A stretch of 64,000 bases of DNA from Latescibacteria bacterium UBA6620 (GCA_002433075.1 DJHM01000056.1:144954-208953), one strand, 5' to 3'; positions 8,181 to 17,884 are shown, numbered from the stretch's first letter. The notes: a model not told the origin generated them from the sequence alone. Numbers and translations are program-made.

Positions 8181-9443
8181 TTATCCCTGCTGCTGTTTGT
8201 AATGATCGACCACGATTTCGAGCTTCTCCCTCGCGTCTTCGGCTTCTTCATCTCCCTCACGTCTGCCGATAGGAGTCTGCTCCAGATCGTCCGCGACCAA
8301 ATCGTAAAACCGACCGTCGTCGTAGAGCTTGAAACGTTGATCCTGAGCCCATTCCTGGAGCCGATAGCGCGACTTTCCCTGGCCAGGAAGCGGGTTGTGC
8401 CACTGATAGATCCAATCCCGCGGATTCCCCTCCTCCCCCATCAGTTGCGGGAGAAACGATCGACCATCACAGATCGCATCGCCAGGCATACTGACTCTGG
8501 CCGCCTGCATCATCGTGGGAAGAAAGTCCGTCAGGTCGATCAGGTCGTCCGACACCACCCCGGTCGCACGTCCTCCCCACTCGCATACGAACGGCACGCG
8601 TGTCCCCGCGTTTGTCGTTTCCCCCTTCCCCCCCACGAAAGGCCGATCTCCCAGCAACGACGTCACTTCTCGTGGTGAACCGTTGTCGCCGATGAACATC
8701 ACGAGCGTGTCTTCGCGAAGTCCCAGCTCCTCAAGGCCCTCGAGGATGTAGCCGATCAGTTTGTCCGTGTATTCCACCATGTCGCCGAAGTTGTTCACGT
8801 CGTTTTTATGGCGGTCACCCGCCCACCCCTCACTGTCGGGCGTCGGTTTAAACGGCCCGTGCGTCAACGCCATCGGGTAGTAAATGAAAAACGGCTCGCC
8901 CTTATGCCTCGAGGCGAAATCGAGGAGGTAACCTGTGAACAGATCAGGCCCATACTGCCCCTCCGTATCTTCCATAACCTCGCCGTTGTCCAGGATGACG
9001 GGATCTGCATATCGGGAACCCTTGTCCTCTGTGTGGCCCGCGTGCCAGAGGAAGTATTCGTCGAAACCGGAGTCTTCAGGCAGCATCCCTTTCCCACGCC
9101 ATTCCGGCTCGAAGTCAGGAGGGTTATAGCTCCACAGCTGCCATTTTCCCGTGATGCACGTGGCATACCCCGCGTCCTGCATGTAGTGCCCGAATGTCTT
9201 CTCATCGGGATCGAGCACACCGAACGCTTTCCAGTTCCGGAAGTTGTACTTCCCGGTCATCAGCGCGACGCGTGTCGGCGTGCAGAGCGGAAGCGAGTAA
9301 GCGTGATTGAACCGCACCCCACGTTCGGCCATACCATCGAGGTTGGGTGTCTTGTATGATTTACCGTCGTAGCAACCCAGGCACTCATATCCCAGATCGT
9401 CAGCCAGAATGAGGATGACGTTCTGCTTGCCGTCCCTTGCCAT
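8181..9443 (-). CDS. Sulfatase (formylglycine type)
   Basis: Arylsulfatase-family hydrolase of 420 residues. The signature is C54-T-P-T-R58 followed by LMTGKY, with metal-binding D15-D16 in LILADDLGY. C54 would need conversion to formylglycine; no maturase gene is in the window. GDNGSP near the middle supplies the second metal-binding Asp-Asn pair. No N-terminal signal peptide is seen, so it looks cytoplasmic. The ATG has a strong AAGGGAGA ribosome binding site. The oxidoreductase at 7134-8171 follows by 9 bases. It is one of six sulfatases here. Confidence 0.92.
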   Translation of the reverse strand: MARDGKQNVILILADDLGYECLGCYDGKSYKTPNLDGMAERGVRFNHAYSLPLCTPTRVALMTGKYNFRNWKAFGVLDPDEKTFGHYMQDAGYATCITGKWQLWSYNPPDFEPEWRGKGMLPEDSGFDEYFLWHAGHTEDKGSRYADPVILDNGEVMEDTEGQYGPDLFTGYLLDFASRHKGEPFFIYYPMALTHGPFKPTPDSEGWAGDRHKNDVNNFGDMVEYTDKLIGYILEGLEELGLREDTLVMFIGDNGSPREVTSLLGDRPFVGGKGETTNAGTRVPFVCEWGGRATGVVSDDLIDLTDFLPTMMQAARVSMPGDAICDGRSFLPQLMGEEGNPRDWIYQWHNPLPGQGKSRYRLQEWAQDQRFKLYDDGRFYDLVADDLEQTPIGRREGDEEAEDAREKLEIVVDHYKQQQG

Positions 9444-9648
9444 AGGCTTCTCCCTTTAGGACTGTCTTCGGTCGGGCGTGAATTGAATCTGAAACGACCC
9501 GGAACACGATATTTGCAAACGACGAGGATGGCAAGAAGGCATCCGGGTGCAACCGCTACCAGGTGGGAAACAGAAGTGGGGCCTGGAAGGAAGATGAAAT
9601 GTGGCGGGAAACAGATGTTGCAGTCGTCAGACCACCGGGTCACCAGAT

Positions 9649-11589
9649 CTACCAATCCGAGAAGGGAACGTTGTGTCCATCCCCATAGAACCAGATCACG
9701 TCGATGATGAACGAGATACTAGCCCCAACGAAGTGGCCCACGATCATCCCCACGAAAAACGGCCGGGCGCTCCTGAAACCCTGGATCCCACCCAGCTTCA
9801 GGATGCTTCCCTTCGCCAACCACGCCACGAAGAAGGAGACTGCCAAATCTCGAACCGGGTAGATTGGCCCGGCCGCGAACCCGATCGGGTGCAGGGGCCA
9901 ACCCGGAAAGCGGTAGCGCGTCGCCATCAGCGCGAGAGTGACCGCAGCTCCGATCCCCATGAAGAGAATGGCCTTCCACGGTGGGCTCCGCGGTGTTGTC
10001 GATTTCTTGACCAGATCGTTCCAGACGTGCTCTCCCCCCACGGACATGAACGGGATGTTCGCCATTCCATAGGTGTAACCCATGTAGATCGTATAGGCGA
10101 TCGTCGCGATCAGCCCCGCTCCCATGGCAATGACGATCGGCCAGATCATGGCCCGTCTGTTGCCTTCGAGCGTGTCGAAAAGCATCACGGAATGGGCGCA
10201 GGCCGGCATAATCGTCGTCTTGATGTCGCTGTGCAGACAGTAAGACAGGCTGGTCGAAACAAGCGTTTCCCGGCTGAGCCCCGCCGTACCCTTGATTACC
10301 ATGGCAAAGGGCTGAGGGTTGAGCGGCGTCCGAAGTGAAATGACCCCCGCTTCAGCGATCACGCGCGTCATCGCGATGTAGAGAATGAAGACCCCGAGGA
10401 GGTAGACGAGTAGAAAGTCCCACTCCATCCCCGTCGCCCAGTGCCACGCGGCCATGTAGAGCCCGCAGATTGCGAAGCCATAGACAGCTACGCGATAGGA
10501 AACGATTTCCTCCGAATCGTCCACCGACGGATCGCGAAAGACCGCCTTCCTGAAGACATCCCGAAGATGGAACCGCGCCATCCACAGGCCGACCGCCACG
10601 ATCGCCACGTAGGCCCCCATCGATTGGGATCCGATGGGAAGCGGACCCGTCGAATGGGTCGCCACGAACTCCGTCTTGAATCCAAAGGTGTTGAGCAGTC
10701 CGACCTCAATGTTCGTCAGCACGTTGAACAGCCATAGGCCAACCAGGATGTCCACGCGGATGAAATAGCCGAATCCAATAATGATCGGGTAGAGATACGT
10801 CCGCATCGGTTGGAAGTGTGGACCGAAGCTCACGTCCACACCCCGGTAGGGAATCTTTGGGAAGGTGGGTTCGAAGTAGGACACGATGTTCCAGGCGATG
10901 ATCGCGGCCGGGAGTCCGAACCCGAGCCAGAAAATCGGCTGATTCATCATCGACATCCTGAAGAACCCGTCCGACTGTTCCTCGTCCAGGATGGCCAATG
11001 GCAACTGCATGAGCGGGTAGTCGATCCGCTCGTTCAACACCCACTGTTTCCGCAACATCACCATCGCAAACAGACAGCACCCGTAGAACGCCGCGACGGC
11101 CGTGAACCACCAGAACATCGGGACAATCCAGACATCCCACGGAATCGACAGACCCTGAGGAAGCCCCTCGAAGTACCAGGTGAGCGCTTGTCCACCTGGT
11201 ATGACGGAATAGCTCGGCAGGGGCTCGTAGTACGTCCCCCACTGATTTTCCGGTGAAGCCATGTAGTACGGCACGGTAATGTTGGCGATGAGCCTGCCGA
11301 CGAAGTACGTCGGCATTGTCGTCGTCACGAGGGGCATGCAGAAAATCGTAGCAAGCTCGCCTCGGCTGAATCGGAAGGGCCCGGCAAAAAAGAGGGTGAT
11401 CAGCAGGAGGGGAAAGACCGCCGCCATGGACATGTGGTTCTGGTCCAAGCGCGTCGTCTCGACGATGAACCGTCCCCAGGCCCCTCCGATTGTCGCCAGG
11501 ATCGCGATGGTCGTTCCAATCACGAGGGCGCGAAACGTCACGAGGGGTTGAGGGGTAACAGGATCGGGTTGGTTAGCGGGAAGGGCCAT
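9649..11589 (-). CDS. DUF6785/DUF6784-like polytopic membrane protein
   Basis: Large integral membrane protein of about 646 residues with many hydrophobic segments, starting with TFRALVIGTTIAILATIGG and including long runs such as PIVIAMGAGLIATIAYTIY. The conserved tail has RFPGWPLHPIGFA and a final VIWFYGDGHNVPFSDW-type end, which matches its paralogue at 46003-47967. I recognise this as the DUF6785/6784-type family found beside PhyH and sulfatase genes in candidate phyla; function is unproven, and a transporter is the natural guess. The ATG at 11587-11589 was chosen over an upstream in-frame TTG (11661). It lies upstream of the sulfatase on the same strand. Confidence 0.75.
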   Translation of the reverse strand: MALPANQPDPVTPQPLVTFRALVIGTTIAILATIGGAWGRFIVETTRLDQNHMSMAAVFPLLLITLFFAGPFRFSRGELATIFCMPLVTTTMPTYFVGRLIANITVPYYMASPENQWGTYYEPLPSYSVIPGGQALTWYFEGLPQGLSIPWDVWIVPMFWWFTAVAAFYGCCLFAMVMLRKQWVLNERIDYPLMQLPLAILDEEQSDGFFRMSMMNQPIFWLGFGLPAAIIAWNIVSYFEPTFPKIPYRGVDVSFGPHFQPMRTYLYPIIIGFGYFIRVDILVGLWLFNVLTNIEVGLLNTFGFKTEFVATHSTGPLPIGSQSMGAYVAIVAVGLWMARFHLRDVFRKAVFRDPSVDDSEEIVSYRVAVYGFAICGLYMAAWHWATGMEWDFLLVYLLGVFILYIAMTRVIAEAGVISLRTPLNPQPFAMVIKGTAGLSRETLVSTSLSYCLHSDIKTTIMPACAHSVMLFDTLEGNRRAMIWPIVIAMGAGLIATIAYTIYMGYTYGMANIPFMSVGGEHVWNDLVKKSTTPRSPPWKAILFMGIGAAVTLALMATRYRFPGWPLHPIGFAAGPIYPVRDLAVSFFVAWLAKGSILKLGGIQGFRSARPFFVGMIVGHFVGASISFIIDVIWFYGDGHNVPFSDW

Positions 11590-11955
11590 TGGGGCTTTTG
11601 TACCTATCGATCTATCGTCGGTCACATCCCGATCCAGAAAGGATTGGGCCCTTATCGTCAACTCGCTTGACGTGGATCTTTACGGATTCGTGCGGGTGCG
11701 AACGACGAGTTGTCAATGGCTCGCGCTCGGCCAGGAAGCGACGAGGCCTAAATGTTAACCCACGAGCGGAACCTACTGTCACCCCGGTGTGCTTTGGGGC
11801 CGGGGCCCATTTTCATCTCGCAACACAAATTGGGTCCGGGCCTCGCCCTACGGCTGCGCTTGAGCGGTGCTCGCCCCGGATGACACACAGTTTCTGCTGC
11901 TCGAGATCGAGTACAACCCACACGAATCTGCGAAGTACACACTTGGCAACGGCCT
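11590..11955. other. Gene-free interval containing a possible MITE-like element
   Basis: No credible coding frame was found. The stretch 11776-11887 begins with CTGTCACCCCGG and ends with CCCCGGATGACACA, which are imperfect inverted termini, and is rich in G/C runs between. It may be a small non-autonomous element. Promoter elements for the DUF6785-like gene should lie at the left edge, but none was convincing. Confidence 0.4.
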
Positions 11956-12981
11956 TTACCGCGTCCCCCGTAGATCGATATACGCCGGATCCGCAACCTG
12001 CATCTCGCGTGGAAGCAGTCCGTTCACCACGGCCACGATGTCGTTCGTCACCATGCGGCCGAGGTTATGGAACGCTTCCTGAATTGCTCCGGCCCGGTGG
12101 GTGGAGAAGACGACGTTCGGGGCATTGCGTATGGGATGATCTAGCGGGAGGGGTTCTTCCGGGTAGACGTCGATGCCTGCACGGAACCGCCCTTCGAGTA
12201 GCAGGTCCGTCAACGCGTCGAAGTCCACGACGTGCGACCGACTGAGAAGGAGGAAGATCGCATCGGACGAGATCTTCTCGAGGAGCGCGCGTCCCATCTG
12301 CTCGCGATTCGATCCCGAAGGCGTCGCCAGGACGAAGATGAGCTTCGACGTCGAGACCAGGGTCTCCAAGTCGACGGGCGTCACGCCCTGGAGCTCGAGA
12401 TACGCGTCCGTCATCCACGGATCGTAGGCCTGGATCGGACAGCCAAACGGTTCCAGCAGCGGCTTCAGGCATCGCGCAAGGCTTCCTAAGCCGATGAATC
12501 CGGCCTGCAGCCCGTAGAGGGAGTGCTCCAGATGCTTCTCCGGCTCGTGTGTCGCCAAATCCGGCAAGCGCCATTCACCCCGCTTCAGGGACGCATCATA
12601 CCACACGATCCGCCTGGCCACCGCGAGGGCGAGGCCGATCCCCATCTCCGCCACCGTCGGCCCGAAGGCGGGCGCGCAGCTTAAAACGCGGATGCCTCGA
12701 GCGAAGCAGGCGGCGTAATCGAGCTTGTCCGGAGGAGGAAAACCGCCGCTCATCTCGGCGATCACCTTCAGGTTCGGAAAGCGACCCACGTCACCGTAGG
12801 ACCAACGCCCGGTGACGATCCCGAAGAGATCCTCCCGCACCGACTCGATCACCTCATCCGGCGCGGCTTCGTTCTGGGCCCAGACGAGATCGGCCGCCGA
12901 CTGGAGACGACTGTAGTCCTCTGGTTTGAAAAGCAGCTCGATCGTTCTCGCGTACGGGTCGAGTAGAATCTTGTGCGGCAT
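11956..12981 (-). CDS. D-isomer-specific 2-hydroxyacid dehydrogenase-like protein
   Basis: A 341-residue NAD-dependent 2-hydroxyacid dehydrogenase. The nucleotide-binding motif GLGSLA lies mid-protein, and the catalytic triad positions are filled by Arg in LSRSH, Glu in YPEEP and His in STHRAG. It starts 2 bases after the stop of a closely related gene (12984-14000), so the pair is cotranscribed and probably translationally coupled. The two proteins are similar over their full length and look like a tandem duplication. The physiological substrate is unknown; phosphoglycerate is unlikely because the neighbours are catabolic. Confidence 0.88.
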   Translation of the reverse strand: MPHKILLDPYARTIELLFKPEDYSRLQSAADLVWAQNEAAPDEVIESVREDLFGIVTGRWSYGDVGRFPNLKVIAEMSGGFPPPDKLDYAACFARGIRVLSCAPAFGPTVAEMGIGLALAVARRIVWYDASLKRGEWRLPDLATHEPEKHLEHSLYGLQAGFIGLGSLARCLKPLLEPFGCPIQAYDPWMTDAYLELQGVTPVDLETLVSTSKLIFVLATPSGSNREQMGRALLEKISSDAIFLLLSRSHVVDFDALTDLLLEGRFRAGIDVYPEEPLPLDHPIRNAPNVVFSTHRAGAIQEAFHNLGRMVTNDIVAVVNGLLPREMQVADPAYIDLRGTR

Positions 12982-12983
12982 GA

Positions 12984-14000
12984 TCAGGGCTCGCCCTTCA
13001 GCGCGAGATAGGCCAGGTCGACGGGCTGTAGCTCACGCGGCGGCAGGCCCTGGACAAGGGCCTCGAGATCGTTGGCAACCATCCGACCGATGAACCAGTA
13101 TTCTGCCGTATTTCCTCCGGCCCGGTGCGGTGTGAGGACCACATTCGGAGCCGTGCGGATGGGGTGATCCTCAGGCACAGGCTCTTCGGGAAACACATCG
13201 ATGCCGGCCGCGAACCGTCCTTCGCTGACAAATTCCGTCAGGGCATCGAAGTCCACCATGTGCGAGCGACTGACCAGAACGAAGGCCGACCCTGGCTGGA
13301 TTCTCTCCAGCCTCTCGCGGTCCAGAAAGGCGCGATTGGACGCGCTCGGTGTGGCCAGAACGAAGATCAGACGGGAGGTAGACAGGAGCGTGTCGATGTC
13401 GACCGGCGTGACGCCCTCAGCCTCGAGATAGGCGTCCGTCATCCAGGGGTCGTAGACCTGGATCGGACAGCCAAACGGTTCGAGAAGCGGCTTGAGGCCC
13501 CGACCGAGAGACCCGAAACCTATCAGTCCGGCTTGAAGACCAAGGATCGAATACTCACCCCTGAACTCCCGATGGCTCCAGTGACCCTTTCCGTCACGGA
13601 AGTCCGCATCGTTCCAGGCGATGCGTCTCGCCACGCACAAAGCCATCCCTAGGGCCATTTCGGCCACAATGGGCCCATAGGCCGGGGCGCAACACAACAC
13701 GCGAATGCCCCGTGCGAAGCACGCGGCATAATCCAGCTCGCTATGCGATGGGAACTGGCCCTTCGACGTCAATATCGCCTTCAGATTCGGGAAGCGTTCA
13801 ATATCTCCGTATGTCCATCCGTCCGTGATGATCGCGAACAGATCTTCCCGCACTTCCTCGATCACCTCTGCGGGCGCCGCCTCGTCTCTCGCCCACACAA
13901 GCTCTGCAGTTGCTTCGAGCCGGGCGTAATCATCCCAGTGAAAGATGTGATCGATCTTTCGTGTATACGTATCCAGCAGAACTTTTGGTCGCGCGCTCAC
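12984..14000 (-). CDS. D-isomer-specific 2-hydroxyacid dehydrogenase-like protein (tandem paralogue)
   Basis: About 338 residues, a paralogue of the adjacent downstream gene. It has GFGSLG in the nucleotide-binding fold, Arg in VSRSH, Glu in FPEEP and His in TPHRAG as the catalytic set. The GTG at 13998-14000 preceded by AAAGGGAAA was chosen; the frame opens further upstream to 14048, but that would overlap the PhyH gene and adds no family sequence. It lies 28 bases downstream of a PhyH gene. A PhyH hydroxylase that makes a 2-hydroxy acid followed by a dehydrogenase that oxidises it is a plausible pairing but is inference. Confidence 0.87.
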   Translation of the reverse strand: MSARPKVLLDTYTRKIDHIFHWDDYARLEATAELVWARDEAAPAEVIEEVREDLFAIITDGWTYGDIERFPNLKAILTSKGQFPSHSELDYAACFARGIRVLCCAPAYGPIVAEMALGMALCVARRIAWNDADFRDGKGHWSHREFRGEYSILGLQAGLIGFGSLGRGLKPLLEPFGCPIQVYDPWMTDAYLEAEGVTPVDIDTLLSTSRLIFVLATPSASNRAFLDRERLERIQPGSAFVLVSRSHMVDFDALTEFVSEGRFAAGIDVFPEEPVPEDHPIRTAPNVVLTPHRAGGNTAEYWFIGRMVANDLEALVQGLPPRELQPVDLAYLALKGEP

Positions 14001-14028
14001 AGTTTTCCCTTTGGACGTGGAGAGCCTT

Positions 14029-14910
14029 CTAGTGAGCGGACTCGGCATCCGTCACAACCCGGCCATCCTCTTCAACCGTCAGTGAGAGGGTTGGGTCCGA
14101 TCTGAAATTCCAACCAGGTCCGGCTATGACCGCTCGCTGGGCGGGCGTCATTTCTTCGACGATGTTCGCATCCCAGTAGATGTTCGGAGGGTACAGCTGT
14201 CTCGAGACACCGCTTCGGGCCGAAGTACGTGATGCGTACTTGAGCAGGATCGACCGACGCTCGTGATCGTTTTGCCAGGGGTGCGTTCCGTGGGTCTGGG
14301 CGCCATCCATGAAGAACAGCGCGTCTCCCGCTTTGACCTCGGGCTGAACGACCGCACCCCCGTCGTCGTCGCAGTTGCGAACACCCAGGGGCATCGGAAA
14401 GTCCAACTTGTGCGATCCGATGGCTGCCGCGAAACCCCCTCCACCTGCGGGGCAGTCGGTCAGGTTCCACGTCACCGTCACCCCGCCGCAATACATCTCG
14501 CCAGCCTGGTTGTGATAGGCCACGAAGTCTCGATGTGGTGCTCCTGCGCCGTGCAGGGTCAGGCCTTCCGCGCCCTTTCGGGCGTTCTGAAACTGGGGAC
14601 CGTGATCGAGCCGGAAACCCGGGCCGCACATCGTCCTCAGACGAACGACGACTTCAGGGTGAACCAGCAGTCGTCTGATCGGCGAGGCGTAATCCCCCGG
14701 GAGATCCAGGAGGTTCGCGAACGACCACCATGTCTTTCCCCCCTGGAGAAAGGTCGAGTTCCGCGAACCACCCTCGCTTTCACTCACCGCGCCAGAGTCG
14801 ATCAGGTAGTCCAGCGTCCGGTTGATGTCGTCGACTTCGCGCTCGGGCAGAACGCCAGGAACCACCAGATGGCCCGTCAGGTCCCAATAGTAGCGCTCGC
14901 GTGCGTTCAT
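14029..14910 (-). CDS. Phytanoyl-CoA dioxygenase (PhyH) family protein
   Basis: Fe(II)/2-oxoglutarate oxygenase of 293 residues with the double-stranded beta-helix fold. The iron ligands are H126-R-D128 and the distal His in QTHGTHPW (H207 or H210), and R218 would bind 2-oxoglutarate. The start is ATG with a strong GAGGAGAGA site. It is the first gene of a minus-strand run ending in two 2-hydroxyacid dehydrogenases. The substrate is unknown; PhyH relatives hydroxylate fatty acyl-CoA, ectoine and small natural products. Confidence 0.88.
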   Translation of the reverse strand: MNARERYYWDLTGHLVVPGVLPEREVDDINRTLDYLIDSGAVSESEGGSRNSTFLQGGKTWWSFANLLDLPGDYASPIRRLLVHPEVVVRLRTMCGPGFRLDHGPQFQNARKGAEGLTLHGAGAPHRDFVAYHNQAGEMYCGGVTVTWNLTDCPAGGGGFAAAIGSHKLDFPMPLGVRNCDDDGGAVVQPEVKAGDALFFMDGAQTHGTHPWQNDHERRSILLKYASRTSARSGVSRQLYPPNIYWDANIVEEMTPAQRAVIAGPGWNFRSDPTLSLTVEEDGRVVTDAESAH

Positions 14911-14923
14911 CTTGTCTCTCTCC

Positions 14924-15862
14924 TCAGGAAAGCCCCGAGATATCTACCTCGAACATCTCACCGAATTCACGCCAAACTTCGGCCGGGATGTCGGCGGTCG
15001 CCGCCTCGTACGTCCCCACGACTTCCTCCACATTCGCCTGACCGGGAAGGACAATGCTCTCCACATCTGCGTTCAAACAGAACTGAATGGCCAGATGTCG
15101 GATATCCAGACCCTTCTCCCCACACCAGGCGAGCATCTCCCCCGCTCGCGGCTTGCTGGCATCGCGGATCTTGCGCATCTCCTCCGCCTCTTCGACAGGC
15201 CGGCCGGTCAGCAACCCCATTCCCAGCGGGCTGGCCAGAATGACACCCACGTCCTTCTCTTTACACAGCGGGAAAAAGTCCCTCTCAGCAGCCCTGGTGA
15301 GCAGGTTGTATTCGAGATAGGTCAAAACCAGCTCAATCTCGCCAGTATCGATCGCCCGATGAATGACTTCGTGCCGGCGGGCCCCGATCCCGATATGGCG
15401 AATCTTGCCTTCGTCGCGGAGCTTGATCAACTCGTCCAGCGCGTTCCCCGGCGCCAGCGGATCCTCGAACGCTGTGTCTGGGCGATCGAAGACATCGGGC
15501 TCGTCGTAGCCGTGGATCAGGACGGAGTCGAGGTAGTCTGTATCGAAACAACGCAGGCTGTTCTCGACACTCCTTCGGGTGGCGGCCGCCGTGTGGTCGG
15601 ACGTCATGTCGTTTCGAACGTGACTGCTCACCTTCCCTTGAAGGTAGACCTGTTCTCGTCGTCCTCCGCCCAGGGCCTTCCCCCATCTCTCTTCGTTCTG
15701 TCCGGGATAGGTATCCAGAAAGTTGAGACCCAGATTGAGCGCCTTTTCGATACCGGCAATCGTCTCCTCTTCGGAACTCGACCCCCACCACGCACCGCCG
15801 AGGCCCAGACAGATCGGCGTCATCTCTGTCCGTCCGAGTCGACGGGTCGACAGGTCGACCAT
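14924..15862 (-). CDS. Aldo/keto reductase
   Basis: A 312-residue TIM-barrel NADPH oxidoreductase. The N-terminal strand RRLGRTEMTPICLGLGGAW is typical. Catalytic positions are Asp in FLDTYPGQNEE, Lys in YLQGKV and His in VLIHGYDEPD; the Tyr follows the Asp more closely than usual (DTY), so the tetrad is slightly atypical. The ATG at 15860-15862 overlaps the TGA of the upstream PhyH gene by one base (TGATG), a sign of translational coupling. The frame opens upstream to 15898 inside the PhyH gene, but the MVDLSTRRLG start fits the family better. It is probably a sugar aldehyde or ketone reductase. Confidence 0.88.
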   Translation of the reverse strand: MVDLSTRRLGRTEMTPICLGLGGAWWGSSSEEETIAGIEKALNLGLNFLDTYPGQNEERWGKALGGGRREQVYLQGKVSSHVRNDMTSDHTAAATRRSVENSLRCFDTDYLDSVLIHGYDEPDVFDRPDTAFEDPLAPGNALDELIKLRDEGKIRHIGIGARRHEVIHRAIDTGEIELVLTYLEYNLLTRAAERDFFPLCKEKDVGVILASPLGMGLLTGRPVEEAEEMRKIRDASKPRAGEMLAWCGEKGLDIRHLAIQFCLNADVESIVLPGQANVEEVVGTYEAATADIPAEVWREFGEMFEVDISGLS

Positions 15863-16623
15863 CAGCCTACCTCCACCAGGTCCCGCACACCCGGCCACTC
15901 CCGCCAGATGTCGGTGTACGCATCGTTGCCGATCGACTCTCTCTGTCTGAGCCGCGAGATGACGGCCAGGCGAACGTTTGCGGACGTGTTCGCGCAGGCG
16001 CCGTGAACCACCTGATGGTGCGCGAGAATAAGATCCCCCGCCTTCCCAGTAATCATCACGGGCGGCTCCGGGAGATCGGGTCTGGGCATTCCATTTTTCA
16101 GCACTTCATGCCCTTCTCGCAGAAAGTAGTCGCGAAAGAAGGTGTGCGACCGGGGATGCACCGTGAAATTCCCGCTGTTCGGTTCCGCCACATCCGCCAG
16201 ATAGATGACCGCGAAAGCCGTGAAGCCGCGTTTGTATTCCCCCTTCGCCGTGCCATTCGAACCGTTCCCGATCCCGTCCAGGTGCCCGCGGAACCCGTCA
16301 GGCTCTTCGCCCAGGGGCAGCGGAAAACGAGGATACGGCTTGGCGCGCTCGACGGGCTGGACGTTCCCTTCCCCCATCAGCGATTCGGCGACCGTCATTA
16401 CATCCGTCTTGTTATAGAGATCGGTTATCACGGGTGAATCGAGAAGTTCCGCACAGAAAAAAGCGGATCGGTTTCCCTGCGCATTCTCGCCTCCCATCCC
16501 CACATTGCCGATGGAGTGATTTACAGCGCGTCGTGCGTCTTCGACCATCTCCACCGGAATGGCGTCCGGGACCTGAACGTAGCCTTCCGTAACGAAATGC
16601 TGTTTCTGTTCGTGCGAGAGCAT
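15862..16623 (-). CDS. Phytanoyl-CoA dioxygenase (PhyH) family protein
   Basis: A 253-residue Fe(II)/2-oxoglutarate oxygenase. Iron ligands are H114-L-D116 (FRGHLDG) and H207 in VVHGACANTS, with the usual FTVHPRSH box standing in for VPGSH. It starts with ATG 6 bases after the stop of the enolase-superfamily gene and its own stop overlaps the start of the aldo/keto reductase, giving a tightly packed operon of dehydratase, oxygenase and reductase. It is one of the shorter PhyH proteins here. Substrate unknown. Confidence 0.88.
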   Translation of the reverse strand: MLSHEQKQHFVTEGYVQVPDAIPVEMVEDARRAVNHSIGNVGMGGENAQGNRSAFFCAELLDSPVITDLYNKTDVMTVAESLMGEGNVQPVERAKPYPRFPLPLGEEPDGFRGHLDGIGNGSNGTAKGEYKRGFTAFAVIYLADVAEPNSGNFTVHPRSHTFFRDYFLREGHEVLKNGMPRPDLPEPPVMITGKAGDLILAHHQVVHGACANTSANVRLAVISRLRQRESIGNDAYTDIWREWPGVRDLVEVG

Positions 16624-16629
16624 GTCTGC

Positions 16630-17778
16630 CTACCAGTTCGTTCGAGAGCCGTCGAGCCGCCGGGGATGTGGCGCCTCCCAGAATTCGAACGGTTTCTCTT
16701 TCGCCAGTTCTTCGTTGAAGTCGACGCCGAGACCCGGCGTATCGGGGACATAGATCCTGGATCCCTCTGCCTGAAGTTGTTGCGGATACAGATCGAAGTT
16801 CGGTTCGAGCGTCTCCGTCGGTGATACCCGATGCTCCAGCCAGGCGAAATTCGGAACCGCGGCTGCCAGGTGAACCGTCGCCGCTGTGCAGATCGGACCC
16901 AAGGGGTTGTGTGGCATCAGATCGATATAGTGCGTCTCCGCCATCCCGGCGACTTTCATCGCCTCCGTGAACCCGCCAACGTTGCACAGGTCGAGTCGGG
17001 CGAAATTCGTGATACCCCGTTCGATGTAAGGGGCGAATTGCCACTTACTGGCGAATTCCTCCCCGATCGCGAAGGGAACGTCTGTCATCGTCCGCAGAGA
17101 CTCGTACGCCTCCGGGGTTTCGTCCCGAATCGGCTCCTCGAGAAAGTCCAACGTGCCGGACGGTATGCGCTGGCAGAAGGAAGCTGCCTCGGCCACGGAC
17201 AAGCGGTGGTGAAAATCGATTCCGAGGACGGGCCCCGATCCGATCGCCTCACGTAGCGCGACCAGCCTCTCGGCCGACAGAGCCAGCGACTCCCGAGGCT
17301 CGTAGACGTCTCCTTCGTGCGTGTGCGCCCAGTTCGATCGTATCACGTTCCACCCCGAATCCAGTAGCAGACGCGCATTCGCAATCAACGCCTCGGTACT
17401 CGGCATTTCGCACGTGGCAAAGCACGGAATGAAGTCCCGTTGCTTTCCCCCCAACAGCTGGTAGACGGGAACACCAAGGGACTTCGCCATGATATCGTAG
17501 AGTGCGATATCGATCGCCGACATCGCCGCTGTCAGGACGCGTCCGCCTTCAAAGTAGTGACTGCGATACATCTCCTGCCAGAGAGCTGCCGGATTCCTCG
17601 GATCGCATCCGATAAGGAACTCCCGAAAGTGTTTGATTACACCGGCTACCGCCAGCTCTCGACTGGAGAACCCCGGTTCTCCGAGCCCGTAGATCTCCTC
17701 GTCGGTCTCCACCTTCACGATCGTCTGGTTGCGATGACCGATCCAGACGGGATAGGGCTTTATGTCGGTGATTTTCAC
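16630..17778 (-). CDS. D-galactonate dehydratase-like enolase-superfamily protein
   Basis: A 382-residue acid-sugar dehydratase-like enzyme. The predicted metal ligands are D188, E214 and E240 (IDFHH, LEEP and IGEE), with H190 in the DFH motif and H290 in LMPHNPLGP as catalytic bases. Their spacing closely follows D-galactonate dehydratase (Asp, His two residues on, Glu, Glu, His). Start is GTG at 17776-17778 with AAAGGAAG upstream. It heads an operon with a PhyH gene and an aldo/keto reductase. Galactonate or a related hexonate is the best substrate guess, and the function of the whole operon remains unknown. Confidence 0.88.
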   Translation of the reverse strand: MKITDIKPYPVWIGHRNQTIVKVETDEEIYGLGEPGFSSRELAVAGVIKHFREFLIGCDPRNPAALWQEMYRSHYFEGGRVLTAAMSAIDIALYDIMAKSLGVPVYQLLGGKQRDFIPCFATCEMPSTEALIANARLLLDSGWNVIRSNWAHTHEGDVYEPRESLALSAERLVALREAIGSGPVLGIDFHHRLSVAEAASFCQRIPSGTLDFLEEPIRDETPEAYESLRTMTDVPFAIGEEFASKWQFAPYIERGITNFARLDLCNVGGFTEAMKVAGMAETHYIDLMPHNPLGPICTAATVHLAAAVPNFAWLEHRVSPTETLEPNFDLYPQQLQAEGSRIYVPDTPGLGVDFNEELAKEKPFEFWEAPHPRRLDGSRTNW

Positions 17779-17797
17779 GGTCTTCCTTTCTTCGGCA

Positions 17798-17817
17798 GGT
17801 CACGGCATGCCGTGACC
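17798..17817. repeat. Perfect 20-bp palindrome
   Basis: GGTCACGGCATGCCGTGACC is a perfect 20-base palindrome followed by CTA. It lies just upstream of the galactonate-dehydratase-like gene. It resembles in form, but not in sequence, the GGACGGTTCGCGAACCGTCC palindromes at 33897 and 45830. It may be a small mobile REP-type unit or an operator. Confidence 0.6.
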
Positions 17818-17884
17818 CTACTCATGGTCTGATTCATACACTCGCGCGACATCCGTTGGTGAACGAAACGTGGAAGGTAAGCCC

